Positions 6,648-14,843 of a DNA stretch of 43,220 nt are shown piece by piece (positions within the stretch are counted from its first letter, which is position 1; every line of letters starts with the position of its first letter). Origin of the DNA: a virus; the IMG/VR virus record IMGVR_UViG_3300050014_000338, positions 1 to 43,220 of that record. The stretch is one strand, 5' to 3'. Position numbers and translations under genes: made by a program. The notes below the pieces were generated by a model. That model did no database searches. It was given only the letters and a program-made list of their open reading frames with translations, and had not been told where the DNA came from.

Positions 6648-8068
6648 ACTACGTCAAAGTTGAATCATCGCAGATCGCAGAAGTGGGTTTCGGGGAAGGT
6701 CGCTATGGCCCCGAGACCCTTGGATTGAAGTTCCCGCCCAACCGCAAGCAACTCGCCGCCGGCGAAACTGGCTCCGAGTACCACTATCAGAACGTGAGCA
6801 GCAGGACGCATCAAGCGCTCGTGGCCGCGCCATCCATCGGCATCTATTTCGGGCAGAACATTAAGAACAACCCCGCGTACCCGTACGTGAAGGTGGAAGC
6901 GGAACCGGTAATCACCGTATTGGATGCGGTAGGACCGGACCCTACGCCTGCATCCACACGTGCCCGTATTGCGGATGCAGAAAAACCTGTCTCGACTCAA
7001 TCGAATGGTGCCGAGTCTACAATCGCGACTGAACCGCCCAGCACCGCCCTTGCCGTTATCGACTCGATGGCTGATGACTTACTCTTCACTCCGGGCGCCA
7101 TCACCGATGCGCAGCTTGCGGCTGGCCGGCAGTGGTATCTCACCGAAGCAAAGAAGTACGACATTTCAACGGAGCCGAAGCGCACGGAACTGAAGCGGTT
7201 CGCGCGTCCACTCCAGAAGCTCCGCACCGGCATTGAGGCGCGAGCAAAGGAACTGACTGGTGCAACAAAGCGCAAGATCGCAGCCATCGATGCAGAGAAG
7301 CGCCGTCTGGTGCAGATCGTTGGCGGAATCGAGGATGAGGTATTGCGCCCTCTGACCGAATGGGAAAGCAAGGAAATGACTCGCGTGGATGAACACGCGG
7401 AAGCGCTCAAGACCATCCGCGAGCATATCCTCTATGGCGCAACCGAAACAGTCACCGATTTGACGATTCGCCTTGCGTGGTTGGAAGAACAACGGAAACG
7501 TGATTGGCAAGAGTTCGCGGTTCCGGCAGAGCGCGCCATCAATGACGAGGTTATGAGAGTGGAAGCACTTATCGACCTCGCCGATGCGCGGGACAAAGAG
7601 CAAGCCGAACTCGCCAAACTCCGGGCCGAATCCGTCGCAAGGGAACAGCGGGATCGCATCGAAGCTGCGGCACGGATCGCGCGGGAACAGGCCCAGCTAG
7701 AATCGTCGACGGAAGCGTTGCGCCTTCAAAGGGCAGCGGAAGACGCTGATACGCGCCGGGAGATCGCGGAGGGTATGCGCATCGCGTCGGAACAAGCGGC
7801 AGCACGGAGAGCCGAAGAAGCGGTCGCACAAGCCAAGCGCGACCAGGAGCAGGCCATCGAAAATGAGCGCATGCGGGTTGCTTTGGAAGCCAAGCATGAA
7901 CGGGAAGCGGCTGAAGCGCGGGCAGCGGACGATGACCACAGGTGCAAGGTGAATAAGGAAGCCATCGACGCCATAGCCAAGCATCTTCCGATTGAATGGG
8001 ATCTTGCTAACACGATTGTCTCAGCTATTGCAGCGGGGCTCATCCCCCACGTAACCATCAACTACTGA
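6644..8068 (+). CDS. KTSC-domain protein with long coiled coil
   Basis: GTG start at 6644 overlapping the previous stop, AGGAG eight bases before. Residues about 5-85 match a KTSC domain (VESSQIAEVGF...GLKFPPN...EYHYQNVSS...IGIYFGQNIKNN..YPYVKV), a small fold often found in phage proteins and next to Lys-tRNA synthetases. After a flexible linker, residues about 140-430 are a long, highly charged coiled coil rich in Glu, Arg and Ala, resembling phage proteins encoded beside recombination genes. The last 35 residues form a globular end (AIAKHLPIEWDLANTIVSAI). Position after erf suggests a recombination accessory or scaffold; function unknown. Confidence 0.65.
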   Translation: MNYVKVESSQIAEVGFGEGRYGPETLGLKFPPNRKQLAAGETGSEYHYQNVSSRTHQALVAAPSIGIYFGQNIKNNPAYPYVKVEAEPVITVLDAVGPDPTPASTRARIADAEKPVSTQSNGAESTIATEPPSTALAVIDSMADDLLFTPGAITDAQLAAGRQWYLTEAKKYDISTEPKRTELKRFARPLQKLRTGIEARAKELTGATKRKIAAIDAEKRRLVQIVGGIEDEVLRPLTEWESKEMTRVDEHAEALKTIREHILYGATETVTDLTIRLAWLEEQRKRDWQEFAVPAERAINDEVMRVEALIDLADARDKEQAELAKLRAESVAREQRDRIEAAARIAREQAQLESSTEALRLQRAAEDADTRREIAEGMRIASEQAAARRAEEAVAQAKRDQEQAIENERMRVALEAKHEREAAEARAADDDHRCKVNKEAIDAIAKHLPIEWDLANTIVSAIAAGLIPHVTINY

Positions 8069-8069
8069 G

Positions 8070-8633
8070 ATGCCATTTCCGGCCACACAAGAGGCGTTGT
8101 TTGCAGCCGGATATTCGTATGCCCGTTGGGAGCGATGTCCGGTCTGCACCCTCGATGTGGAGATTTGGAATTCACCGGGGAAGAGAACTATAGCCATGGA
8201 GCCAATGCCGTCTTTCAAAACCCCGGCAATTCGACACTATGAGCAGTGCAATCTTGCACCAAAACAGGAGGAGCAAAGTGGAAGAGGAAACGTACAAGAC
8301 GCTGCGGGACGAGATAGCAATCGCCGCGATGGTGTGCATGCTACAGGAGGACAAGTACCCTCCCAGACAGACGGCGCGAGAGGCCTACGCGATGGCGGAT
8401 TGGATGCTCACGGCTCGGGAATCAAGCTCTACGGAGTCACCGACAAGAACATGATCGCGGTAGGATGGCTGGACGGAACGCTGAAAGTCCAGTTCCGCTA
8501 CGGTAAGTACCACTATGCCAACGTCGCGGAGGATGTGTTTCAGAAGATCAGGAACAACCCATTTCCGAATTCTCTTTTTGTTAAGCTCGTGAAGAATCAC
8601 CCTGAACTCTATCCCTGCACCAAAATGGAGTAG
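8070..8633 (+). CDS. Zinc-finger plus KTSC fusion ORF enclosing an overlapping gene
   Basis: 187 residues in one open frame. The N-terminal 60 residues carry a Cys/His motif, CPVC...W.SPGK...MEPM...H...C, that is also present in the next gene (8636), so the two are paralogous. Residues about 128-187 are a KTSC-like domain (MIAVGWLDGTLKVQFRYGKY, HYANV, ending NHPELYP). The middle (about 65-125) is Gly/Arg/Asp-rich and looks like the shadow of another gene in the +1 frame at 8278-8454. An internal ATG (8451) overlapping that gene's stop could start the KTSC part as its own protein. So this may be one fusion protein or two genes whose frames happen to join. Confidence 0.5.
   Translation: MPFPATQEALFAAGYSYARWERCPVCTLDVEIWNSPGKRTIAMEPMPSFKTPAIRHYEQCNLAPKQEEQSGRGNVQDAAGRDSNRRDGVHATGGQVPSQTDGARGLRDGGLDAHGSGIKLYGVTDKNMIAVGWLDGTLKVQFRYGKYHYANVAEDVFQKIRNNPFPNSLFVKLVKNHPELYPCTKME
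8246..8259 (+). promoter_or_regulatory. Dispersed palindromic site before 8278 gene
   Basis: GTGCAATCTTGCAC is a perfect 6+2+6 palindrome ending 19 bases before the GTG of the 8278 gene and just upstream of its AGGAGGAG ribosome site. It would fit an operator or transcript-control site for the 8278-8848 genes. Confidence 0.6.
8278..8454 (+). CDS. Small protein encoded inside another open frame (58 aa)
   Basis: A near-ideal AGGAGGAGCAAA precedes GTG 8278. The product (EEETYKTLRDEIAIAAMVCM ... REAYAMADWMLTARES) is an amphipathic helical protein of a type common in phages, usually next to replication genes. Its codon pattern is more convincing than that of the enclosing frame (8070-8633) over the same bases. 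The stop TGA 8452-8454 overlaps an ATG at 8451 in the enclosing frame. Function unknown. Confidence 0.6.
   Translation: MEEETYKTLRDEIAIAAMVCMLQEDKYPPRQTAREAYAMADWMLTARESSSTESPTRT
8451..8633 (+). other. Possible independent start for the KTSC part
   Basis: ATG 8451 is in frame with 8070-8633 and overlaps the stop of the 8278 gene (ATGA), the coupling seen throughout this operon. Translation from here would give a 60-residue stand-alone KTSC domain. Whether it is used in addition to, or instead of, the long 8070 product cannot be decided from the sequence. Confidence 0.4.
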
Positions 8634-8635
8634 CT

Positions 8636-8848
8636 ATGGCATTCCCGAAGACGCTGAATGAAATGAAGTCGCACGGCTATACGTTCAAGGATTACGGCGT
8701 GTGCCGTGGTTGTGGTGATGACATCGAATGGTGGGAAACACCCAATGGCAAGAAAATCCCCATGAATCCCATGACTGGCGGCGATTCCGGAGCTACCGCT
8801 CACTGGGCCACATGCACAGAGCAAGACTCTTTCAGGAAGAAAGACTAA
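8636..8848 (+). CDS. Small Cys/His zinc-binding-like protein (70 aa)
   Basis: ATG 8636 two bases after the previous stop. Contains CRGCGDDIEWWETPNGKKIP, then MNPM and H-x3-C (HWATC), that is, C-x2-C...H-x3-C spaced for one zinc site. The same motif order occurs at the start of the 8070 ORF. Such proteins are frequent in phage early operons and are usually unannotated. Its TAA overlaps the ATG of the downstream helicase (TAATG at 8846-8850). Confidence 0.6.
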   Translation: MAFPKTLNEMKSHGYTFKDYGVCRGCGDDIEWWETPNGKKIPMNPMTGGDSGATAHWATCTEQDSFRKKD

Positions 8849-10422
8849 TGCACTCACTCTTCGCCCGCAAGCTATCACTGCGCCCGTTCCGCTGGTACCA
8901 GGAGCCTGCCATCCCGATGTTCCGCCAAGCCGTCAAGGAGGGGCACAAGAAGATCGTCGGGCAGGCACCGTGCGGATATGGGAAGACGGTCATCGCCGCA
9001 CACTTGGCTGTGTCGTCAATGCTAAAGGGTAACAAGGTGCTCTTTGCATGTCCGCGCATCTCGCTTGTGGATCAAACCTTAGAGTCGTTTGATGATCAAG
9101 GTATCCACGACATTGGCATCTTGCAGGCGAATCATAAACGCACAAATCCAATGTGCCAATTGCAGATCGCTTGCTTCGATACGCTCTACTCGCGCGACTT
9201 GCCTGACTTCGACTTTGTGATCCTCGATGAGATACACCTGGCCGACGCGCGGATGTGGAAGTTGATGGAGCGGTGGAAGATTGTTCTCGCCTTGACCGCT
9301 ACGCCATGGAAGAAGGGACTCGGACTCCATTTCAGCAAACTCATCGTGCTTTCGACTATCAGCGACATGCTGGAGTACCACGAGAAAGACCCGTCCGTGG
9401 GGCTGGTGCCGATCAAAGGGATTGGGCCTAAGCTGGATTTTCTGAGGGACATTGAGAAACTGAAGACCGGCGCGGATGGAGACATTCAAGAGAATGCGGC
9501 GGCGCATTTCATGGAGAAAAACGAGGTCGTCGCCGATATTGTTGACACGTGGCTTAGAACTCGTCAGGAGGGGAACCACCCAGGCGATAGGACATTCGTT
9601 TTTGCTCGAAGGAGGATCACTGCGGTTGCATATCAAGAGGCCTTTGCCGCGCAAGGAATCAAGTTCGATTACATCGATGCATTCACATCCGAGCGCAGCC
9701 CGATTTTCAAGCGTTTCCGGTCGAAAGAATCCCAAGGCATCGTCAGTGTTGGATGTTTGTCAACTGGGGTGGATGAGGACGTGCGATGCATCGTCGATGC
9801 CGCTCCCCGAAAGAATCAAGCTGACATCGTGCAAGCTCTTGGAAGAGGGATGAGGCCGGCAGAGGGAAAGGAGTTCTGCTACCTGTGCGATATGGTAGGC
9901 AACGCAAACCGCTACGGATGGTTTGCCGACATTTTCCACGAGAAGCTAGACGACACGCCTCCACACGTCAAGGGAAGCGCCTACGAGAAAGATGAAGCGG
10001 CCCCGACGGAAGTGAAGAGGAAGCAGTGCTCGATATGCCGCGAGTTTCTGCCCCGAGGAGCTTTTAAGTGTTTAGTCTGCGGGAATGTTCTGGTGGTTGA
10101 CGATACGGTTACACTCGACGGCGAGCTAGTGGACCTGCATCGCGCGAAAGTAGAGAAAAAGGTTAAGAAGGAACGTCTTCAAAAAAGCGAAGAGCAGGCA
10201 TTCTATTCTGGTCTGATTGACTTTGGGCAGAGCCGGGGATTCAAGCCAGGATGGGCGGCGAACAAATTCAAAGAGCGCTTCGGAGTTTGGCCTCGCAATT
10301 TAGAAGTGGTCCCGATGACTCCGCGCAAAGCCGTGAAGGAATTCATCGCGGAATCTGCGCGGAAATACCGGGAGAAACAGAAAGCACAACCTGCAGTTGA
10401 AGAATATCAAGAGGAGTTTTAG
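8848..10422 (+). CDS. SF2 DNA/RNA helicase with C-terminal zinc ribbon
   Basis: 524 residues from ATG 8848 (overlapping the previous stop; GGAAGAAAG upstream). Motif I APCGYGKT (residues 40-47), Q-like WYQEPA (17-22), DEAH-type motif II DEIH (127-130), motif III TATP (150-153) and motif VI QALGRGMRP (329-337) are all present and in order, so an active ATPase is expected. Residues 394-411 hold a CxxC-x10-CxxC zinc ribbon. The remaining tail is basic and Lys-rich, suited to nucleic-acid binding. It resembles phage UvsW/RadD-like helicases that remodel replication or recombination intermediates. Neighbouring ERF, helicase, methyltransferase and primase-type genes fit this role. Confidence 0.85.
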   Translation: MHSLFARKLSLRPFRWYQEPAIPMFRQAVKEGHKKIVGQAPCGYGKTVIAAHLAVSSMLKGNKVLFACPRISLVDQTLESFDDQGIHDIGILQANHKRTNPMCQLQIACFDTLYSRDLPDFDFVILDEIHLADARMWKLMERWKIVLALTATPWKKGLGLHFSKLIVLSTISDMLEYHEKDPSVGLVPIKGIGPKLDFLRDIEKLKTGADGDIQENAAAHFMEKNEVVADIVDTWLRTRQEGNHPGDRTFVFARRRITAVAYQEAFAAQGIKFDYIDAFTSERSPIFKRFRSKESQGIVSVGCLSTGVDEDVRCIVDAAPRKNQADIVQALGRGMRPAEGKEFCYLCDMVGNANRYGWFADIFHEKLDDTPPHVKGSAYEKDEAAPTEVKRKQCSICREFLPRGAFKCLVCGNVLVVDDTVTLDGELVDLHRAKVEKKVKKERLQKSEEQAFYSGLIDFGQSRGFKPGWAANKFKERFGVWPRNLEVVPMTPRKAVKEFIAESARKYREKQKAQPAVEEYQEEF

Positions 10423-10424
10423 CT

Positions 10425-10652
10425 ATGAAAGTAGAACTGGAACCAGAAGAAACCCTCAGCGGATGCCCGATGTGTGCATCTGAGGCGTCATTTCATTCAA
10501 CGATGATCGGAGCAAATCAAATGGTATCCGGTGCGCCCGTAGCGCCAACCGGCTCGCTATTTTGGGTGAAGTGCGAGGATTGCGGGCTAACTCAACCGGG
10601 AGTAACGGACCGCTTCAATGCGCTGTTACGGTGGAATCGGAGGGACGGATGA
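10425..10652 (+). CDS. Lar-like restriction-alleviation zinc protein (75 aa)
   Basis: The sequence has CPMC near the N-terminus and VKCEDCG about 37 residues later, ending with NALLRWNRR. This is the C-x2-C...C-x2-C plus A..xWNxR pattern of the Lar (restriction alleviation) family of small phage/prophage proteins. Lar modulates host type I restriction in the Rac prophage. Here it lies between two helicase genes and upstream of a DNA methyltransferase, a coherent anti-restriction context. Family assignment is from motif pattern only. Its TGA overlaps the ATG of the next gene. Confidence 0.6.
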   Translation: MKVELEPEETLSGCPMCASEASFHSTMIGANQMVSGAPVAPTGSLFWVKCEDCGLTQPGVTDRFNALLRWNRRDG

Positions 10653-12115
10653 GCGAAATAATCAACATGCCTCACAACTCTATTATGGGAGCGGAGATGA
10701 TTCTTCCAGATCAGCGGAATTGGGGAGACTATGAACGTTTCCTGTTTAGTAAGTCTCAGATTGGTGGCATGTCTGGATTCGATCCGATATGGATACCCGA
10801 CTGGCTATTTCCCTTTCAGCAACAGTTGACCGAATGGGCAATCCGCAAGGGACGCGGTGGACTGTTCGAGGATTGCGGTTTGGGGAAGACGCCGCAGTTT
10901 TTGGTGTGGGCTGAGAACGTAGCCCGGCACGAGAATGGCCGGGTGCTAGTACTTTCTCCGCTTGCCGTGTCATTCCAGACTTTGGCTCAGTCTGAGCATT
11001 TCGGCATTGAGTCTTGCGTATCGCGCAATGGCCAGTTGCCGCTTGGGAAGAACATCATCCTTACGAACTACGAGAAGCTGCACCTGTTCAACCCCTCCGA
11101 CTTCGTTGGCGTGGTGTGCGACGAGTCGGGCATCCTCAAGAACTACGATGGGACCTTGCGCGGAAGAATCACCGAGTTCATGAAGAAACTGAAATACCGG
11201 CTGCTCTGCACTGCCACCGCAGCGCCGAACGATTACATCGAACTCGGCACAAGCAGCGAGGCCCTGGGGGAACTTGGGTACGTAGACATGCTGACAAGGT
11301 TCTTTAAGAACGATCAGCACACGATAAAACCGATGGTCTATCGGAATCATGGAAACAATTTTCAGCAGTTAGATGAGGCGGCTAAGTGGCGATTCAAAGG
11401 ACATGCTCGCATTCCGTTTATGCGGTGGGTGTGTTCGTGGGCTCGAGCTATACGCCGTCCATCGGACATCGGCTTTGAAGATGGGCCGTTCAGACTTCCT
11501 CCACTGATCGAACAGGACCATCTGGTGATTGCTGATAGCCTCCCGTCTGGCATGCTGTTTCCCCTGCCCGCCGTGGGACTGACAGAACAGCGTGACGAGC
11601 GGCGGCGAACTATTCAAGAGCGATGCGAGAAGGCGGCGGCGTTGGCGAATGAGCAAGAGTCTTCTGTCATATGGTGCCACTTGAATCCAGAGGGAGATTT
11701 GATCAAAAAGCTACTCGATGGGGAGCAAATATCAGGGAGGGACTCGGAAGATGCCAAGGAAGAGAAGCTGCTGGCATTTTCCAAGGGCCAGATCAAGCGC
11801 ATCGTGACCAAAAGCTCTATCGCGGGCTGGGGCATGAACTGGCAGCACTGCTCACACACCGTAACCTTTCCATCGCATAGTTTCGAGCAGTACTACCAGT
11901 CAGTCCGCCGCTTCTGGCGCTTTGGGCAAGTCAACCCCGTAACCGTGGACATCGTAACCACGGAAGGCGAGCAGTCCGTATTGCAGAACCTCCAGCGCAA
12001 AGCCAAGGCCGCAGATGAACTATTCTCTTCTTTGGTCGAGCAGATGAATCAAGCAATCGCCATCGACCGCAGCGTTACATTCACCGAGAAACAGGAGAAC
12101 CCATCATGGCTGTGA
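10649..12115 (+). CDS. SNF2-like SF2 helicase paired with DNA methyltransferase
   Basis: 488 residues from ATG 10649, chosen because it overlaps the Lar-like stop (ATGA). Motif I is DCGLGKT (75-81), typical of SNF2 proteins, followed by VLVLSPLAV (motif Ia), CDESG (157-161, motif II), TATAAPN (about 188-194, motif III) and, late, SVRRFWRFGQ, the Q/R-rich motif VI. In many phages a protein of this type lies directly upstream of a beta-class DNA methyltransferase, as here (10-bp overlap with 12106). The pair may help the enzyme travel on or open DNA, or act as a phage replication helicase. Confidence 0.8.
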   Translation: MSEIINMPHNSIMGAEMILPDQRNWGDYERFLFSKSQIGGMSGFDPIWIPDWLFPFQQQLTEWAIRKGRGGLFEDCGLGKTPQFLVWAENVARHENGRVLVLSPLAVSFQTLAQSEHFGIESCVSRNGQLPLGKNIILTNYEKLHLFNPSDFVGVVCDESGILKNYDGTLRGRITEFMKKLKYRLLCTATAAPNDYIELGTSSEALGELGYVDMLTRFFKNDQHTIKPMVYRNHGNNFQQLDEAAKWRFKGHARIPFMRWVCSWARAIRRPSDIGFEDGPFRLPPLIEQDHLVIADSLPSGMLFPLPAVGLTEQRDERRRTIQERCEKAAALANEQESSVIWCHLNPEGDLIKKLLDGEQISGRDSEDAKEEKLLAFSKGQIKRIVTKSSIAGWGMNWQHCSHTVTFPSHSFEQYYQSVRRFWRFGQVNPVTVDIVTTEGEQSVLQNLQRKAKAADELFSSLVEQMNQAIAIDRSVTFTEKQENPSWL

Positions 12116-13110
12116 AGGAACAGGAAATCACCAAACAGTACGCCATATACAACGGAGATTGCATCGAGGTCATGAAGTCCCTACCTGCCGGACGTATTCA
12201 CCTTTCCGTATATTCTCCTCCGTTCGGAGGACTCTATTGCTACAGTTCTAGCGAGAAAGACCTGTCGAACTGTAAGGACTACGACCAGTTCTTTGAGCAT
12301 TACACCTTTGTTGTGCGCGAACTCTTTCGCCTGACGGTTCCCGGTCGCATGACAGCGGTGCATTGCATGGACGTGCCGACAGGTAACTGTGGGACCGATG
12401 GTCTGATTGACTTCCCCGGCGACATCATCCGACTCCATGAGCGGGAAGGATGGAAGTACATTGCCCGGTACTCGATATGGAAAGAGCCTCTGGCGGTGCG
12501 CAACCGGACAATGGCAAAGAACCTTGCCCACAAGACCATCGTGGATGACTCCAGCCGTTGCTCTGTGGCGTCTGCTGACTACCTGCTAGTCTTTCGCCGC
12601 AAAGGAGAGAACCCTGCCCCCATAGCTCATCCTACGGGGCTGCAATCGTACGCTGGCGAACGGGAGATGCCCGCCGAGTTGCTGCGGTATAAAAACTGGA
12701 AGGGAAATCAGATCGAAAATAGGTACTCGCATTGGATCTGGCGGCAGTACGCTTCCGCCTTCTGGGACGACATTCGGATAGGTAGGGTTCTCCCGTTCAT
12801 CCAAGCTCGCGACGAAGAAGACGAAAAGCATGTTCATCCACTCCAGCTTGACGTAATCGAGCGAGTTCTGACGCTTTGGTCTAACCCTGGAGAAACGGTT
12901 ATGACACCTTTTATGGGGGTTGGTTCGGAGGTCTACGTTTCGGTTGCGCAAAGTCGCCGCGCTATCGGCGTCGAACTCAAGCCAAGTTACTACTCCCAAG
13001 CAAAGCGGAATCTTGAAAGCGGAGTTGCGGATAACTGGACCGACACAACTGGGCAAATGAATCTGCTTGACGAGATTGACGAGGAAGATGACGGCGAGTC
13101 AGATAGCTAA
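12106..13110 (+). CDS. Beta-class DNA N4/N6 methyltransferase
   Basis: 334 residues. Catalytic motif IV SPPF (37-40, in YSPPFGG) precedes the AdoMet-binding motif I TPFMGVGSE (about 267-275). This order defines the beta class. SPPF rather than DPPY points to N4-cytosine more than N6-adenine, but this is not certain. A further AIGVELKPSYY (motif II/III region) follows. The C-terminal tail is strongly acidic. No restriction nuclease gene is adjacent, so it probably protects phage DNA from host restriction. ATG 12106 lies inside the end of the helicase gene. Confidence 0.85.
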   Translation: MAVKEQEITKQYAIYNGDCIEVMKSLPAGRIHLSVYSPPFGGLYCYSSSEKDLSNCKDYDQFFEHYTFVVRELFRLTVPGRMTAVHCMDVPTGNCGTDGLIDFPGDIIRLHEREGWKYIARYSIWKEPLAVRNRTMAKNLAHKTIVDDSSRCSVASADYLLVFRRKGENPAPIAHPTGLQSYAGEREMPAELLRYKNWKGNQIENRYSHWIWRQYASAFWDDIRIGRVLPFIQARDEEDEKHVHPLQLDVIERVLTLWSNPGETVMTPFMGVGSEVYVSVAQSRRAIGVELKPSYYSQAKRNLESGVADNWTDTTGQMNLLDEIDEEDDGESDS

Positions 13111-13642
13111 ACAACTCCACGGCAAGAAGGCCGGTAAAAGATGGCAATGCCGCTGTCCTACCGGCCTTCACTCCCACGGAGATCGTAACCGGAGCCTGTC
13201 CGTATGGGAATCGGACGACGGCTGGGTGAGGCTGAAATGCTTCACCGGGTGCCAGAGAGACGAGATTCTCGCGGCCATGGGGCTCAAGGTCAGAGACCTG
13301 GCGCTGAACGAGTTCAACCCCAACCCAGAGTGGGAGCAACGGCGATGGGACAAGGACAGGCTCAAGCTCTTGGAGCGCCAGCACGGGCTGGCAATCATGG
13401 CCCAGGCGGTGATACCTGGAGAGCGGAACTACTGGCGAGCGGTGGAGCGAAATATAGCCGTGCGGGGGCGGGCGCTGAGGAGTAAACTTTATCCTGAATA
13501 TGCCGCACAAATCCACCGTAATCAAGTCGCTCAATACCTCATCAAAAAGTATGGCTTCGAGGAGCTATCCAATTGCCTACCCCAAAATCTAGTGCAATCT
13601 TGCATCTCGCCACTCCAGACTTTGACGCCATCCGCGCCATGA
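13088..13642 (+). CDS. Primase-type (CHC2-like) zinc-finger protein
   Basis: 184 residues from ATG 13088; an upstream TTG 13067 is possible. Residues 21-55 hold CRCPTGLHSHGDRNRSLSV and LKCFTGC, the C..C..H...C..C zinc-knuckle arrangement and ..RSLSV.. strand of phage/bacterial primase N-termini. There is no TOPRIM or polymerase domain afterwards. The rest is a charged, Trp-containing region without recognised motifs. It may recruit the host primase or bind DNA at the phage origin. It overlaps the methyltransferase end by 23 bp and the next gene by 70 bp. Confidence 0.65.
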   Translation: MTASQIAKQLHGKKAGKRWQCRCPTGLHSHGDRNRSLSVWESDDGWVRLKCFTGCQRDEILAAMGLKVRDLALNEFNPNPEWEQRRWDKDRLKLLERQHGLAIMAQAVIPGERNYWRAVERNIAVRGRALRSKLYPEYAAQIHRNQVAQYLIKKYGFEELSNCLPQNLVQSCISPLQTLTPSAP

Positions 13643-14229
13643 CATCCGAAGACGCAGCTAAGCCAGTGGTGAACATTCTCCGCACCATGGAAGCCGCGGA
13701 CGAGCGTATCGAGTCCTTGACGCGGCAAGTGTACGCGCTCAGGGGCGCCGCCATGAAGATTGCCGATGAGAAACGCATCTACGAGCAATTCGAGGATGAG
13801 GAAGTCGGCAAGCCTTTCCGCAGTTTGGATCGATGGAACAAGGCTACATTCCCGAAGTCATGGCGCTACAACCAAGAGGCCCTGGCAACCATATCCAAGC
13901 TCCCCGACGTGCCGATGGAGCAGCTTATATCCATGCCCAGGTGCAACATGGTGATGCTGGCAAACAACGTGAGCAGTTCCGTGAGAGCCTTGCCAGACGT
14001 GCTGCAGGCCGCCCAGACGCTCTCCGAAAGCGACTTCGCCGATAGGTTATCTAGGGACCACGGCCAACATCTAGAACGCAAGGAAACGCTTAAATTCACC
14101 TATTCCAAAGGTGAGGCGGAGATGGTGAAACTGGCGCTTGGGATGGTGGGAAAATTGATCGAAATAGACGATATGTCGGGCCAGCTGCTCGCTCTGGCGA
14201 TCGACTACATCGCAGAGCATGCGGCATGA
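13573..14229 (+). CDS. Hypothetical helical protein (218 aa)
   Basis: TTG start at 13573, preceded by GAGGAG at 9 bases; the next ATG (13639) has no ribosome site. The sequence is mostly helical with a coiled-coil-like stretch (residues about 28-60, EAADERIESLTRQVYALRG), a Trp/Arg segment, and a terminal helix. No family recognised. Its first codons overlap the end of the zinc-finger gene, and a copy of the dispersed palindrome (13592) lies inside this start region. Confidence 0.55.
   Translation: MPTPKSSAILHLATPDFDAIRAMTSEDAAKPVVNILRTMEAADERIESLTRQVYALRGAAMKIADEKRIYEQFEDEEVGKPFRSLDRWNKATFPKSWRYNQEALATISKLPDVPMEQLISMPRCNMVMLANNVSSSVRALPDVLQAAQTLSESDFADRLSRDHGQHLERKETLKFTYSKGEAEMVKLALGMVGKLIEIDDMSGQLLALAIDYIAEHAA
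13592..13605 (+). promoter_or_regulatory. Dispersed palindromic site at 13573 gene start
   Basis: GTGCAATCTTGCAT differs from the perfect palindrome GTGCAATCTTGCAC in the last base. It lies just downstream of the TTG start of the 13573 gene and inside the 3' end of the preceding gene. Confidence 0.5.
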
Positions 14230-14843
14230 TCGCCGCTCTTTTTGTCATGCGCGGCGGGTGCTACTACGGTTTGCCTGATGTGGACCCGTGGGACGAAGCG
14301 CTAGATGCCCGGAAGTACTCCGGTCCGTATCGCGTTGTTGCCCACCCACCATGCGAACGATGGGGGAGATATTGGGGCGGAGCTCCTACAACTTGGCCAC
14401 GACTCATCAAGGGAGACGATAAAGGTTGTTTTGCTTCCGCTTTAGCGTCTGTACGCCGGTGGGGTGGAATTCTGGAACACCCGGAAGGCTCGGCGGCATG
14501 GCCAGCATTCGGCTTGATGCGTCCACCGCGTGAAGGCGGATGGGTTCCCGCTGATTGGATTGAAGGATTCCAGGGATACACTTGCGCGGTAGAGCAGGCG
14601 AATTATGGCCACCGCGCCCGCAAGCTGACATGGCTGTATGCGTGTGGAGTCCATCTACCTGAATTGAAGTGGGGGCGCGCAGAGGGAGATTTTGTACGTC
14701 TGGAGGATGGCTTTCACTCTGCCGAAGAAAGAGCGCGAGCGATCAAGACGGGAGCGTGTCAAAGGCTATCCAAGAATCAGCGGATAGCAACGCCTATACC
14801 TTTCCGCGATCTGCTCATTTCTATCGCAAGGTCGGAAGTGTGA
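14226..14843 (+). CDS. Conserved phage protein with AHPPC motif
   Basis: 205 residues, ATG 14226 overlapping the previous stop. Conserved-looking blocks are MIAALFVMRGGCYYGLPDVD, VVAHPPCERWGRYWGG (residues about 37-52), VRRWGGILEHPEGS and YGHRARKLTWLYACG. The Pro-Pro-Cys resembles motif IV of C5-cytosine methyltransferases, but no glycine-rich AdoMet motif I is visible. I recall similar proteins as conserved hypotheticals in phage nuclease/replication modules. It precedes HNH and PD-(D/E)XK-like nuclease genes. DNA modification is possible but unproven. Confidence 0.6.
   Translation: MIAALFVMRGGCYYGLPDVDPWDEALDARKYSGPYRVVAHPPCERWGRYWGGAPTTWPRLIKGDDKGCFASALASVRRWGGILEHPEGSAAWPAFGLMRPPREGGWVPADWIEGFQGYTCAVEQANYGHRARKLTWLYACGVHLPELKWGRAEGDFVRLEDGFHSAEERARAIKTGACQRLSKNQRIATPIPFRDLLISIARSEV

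Noticed and set aside
7270-7283. GCGCAAGATCGCAG, 12 of 14 match to the dispersed palindrome
   Set aside because: Both outer bases of the symmetry are lost and it lies within ordinary Lys/Arg/Ala codons of the coiled coil; probably chance.
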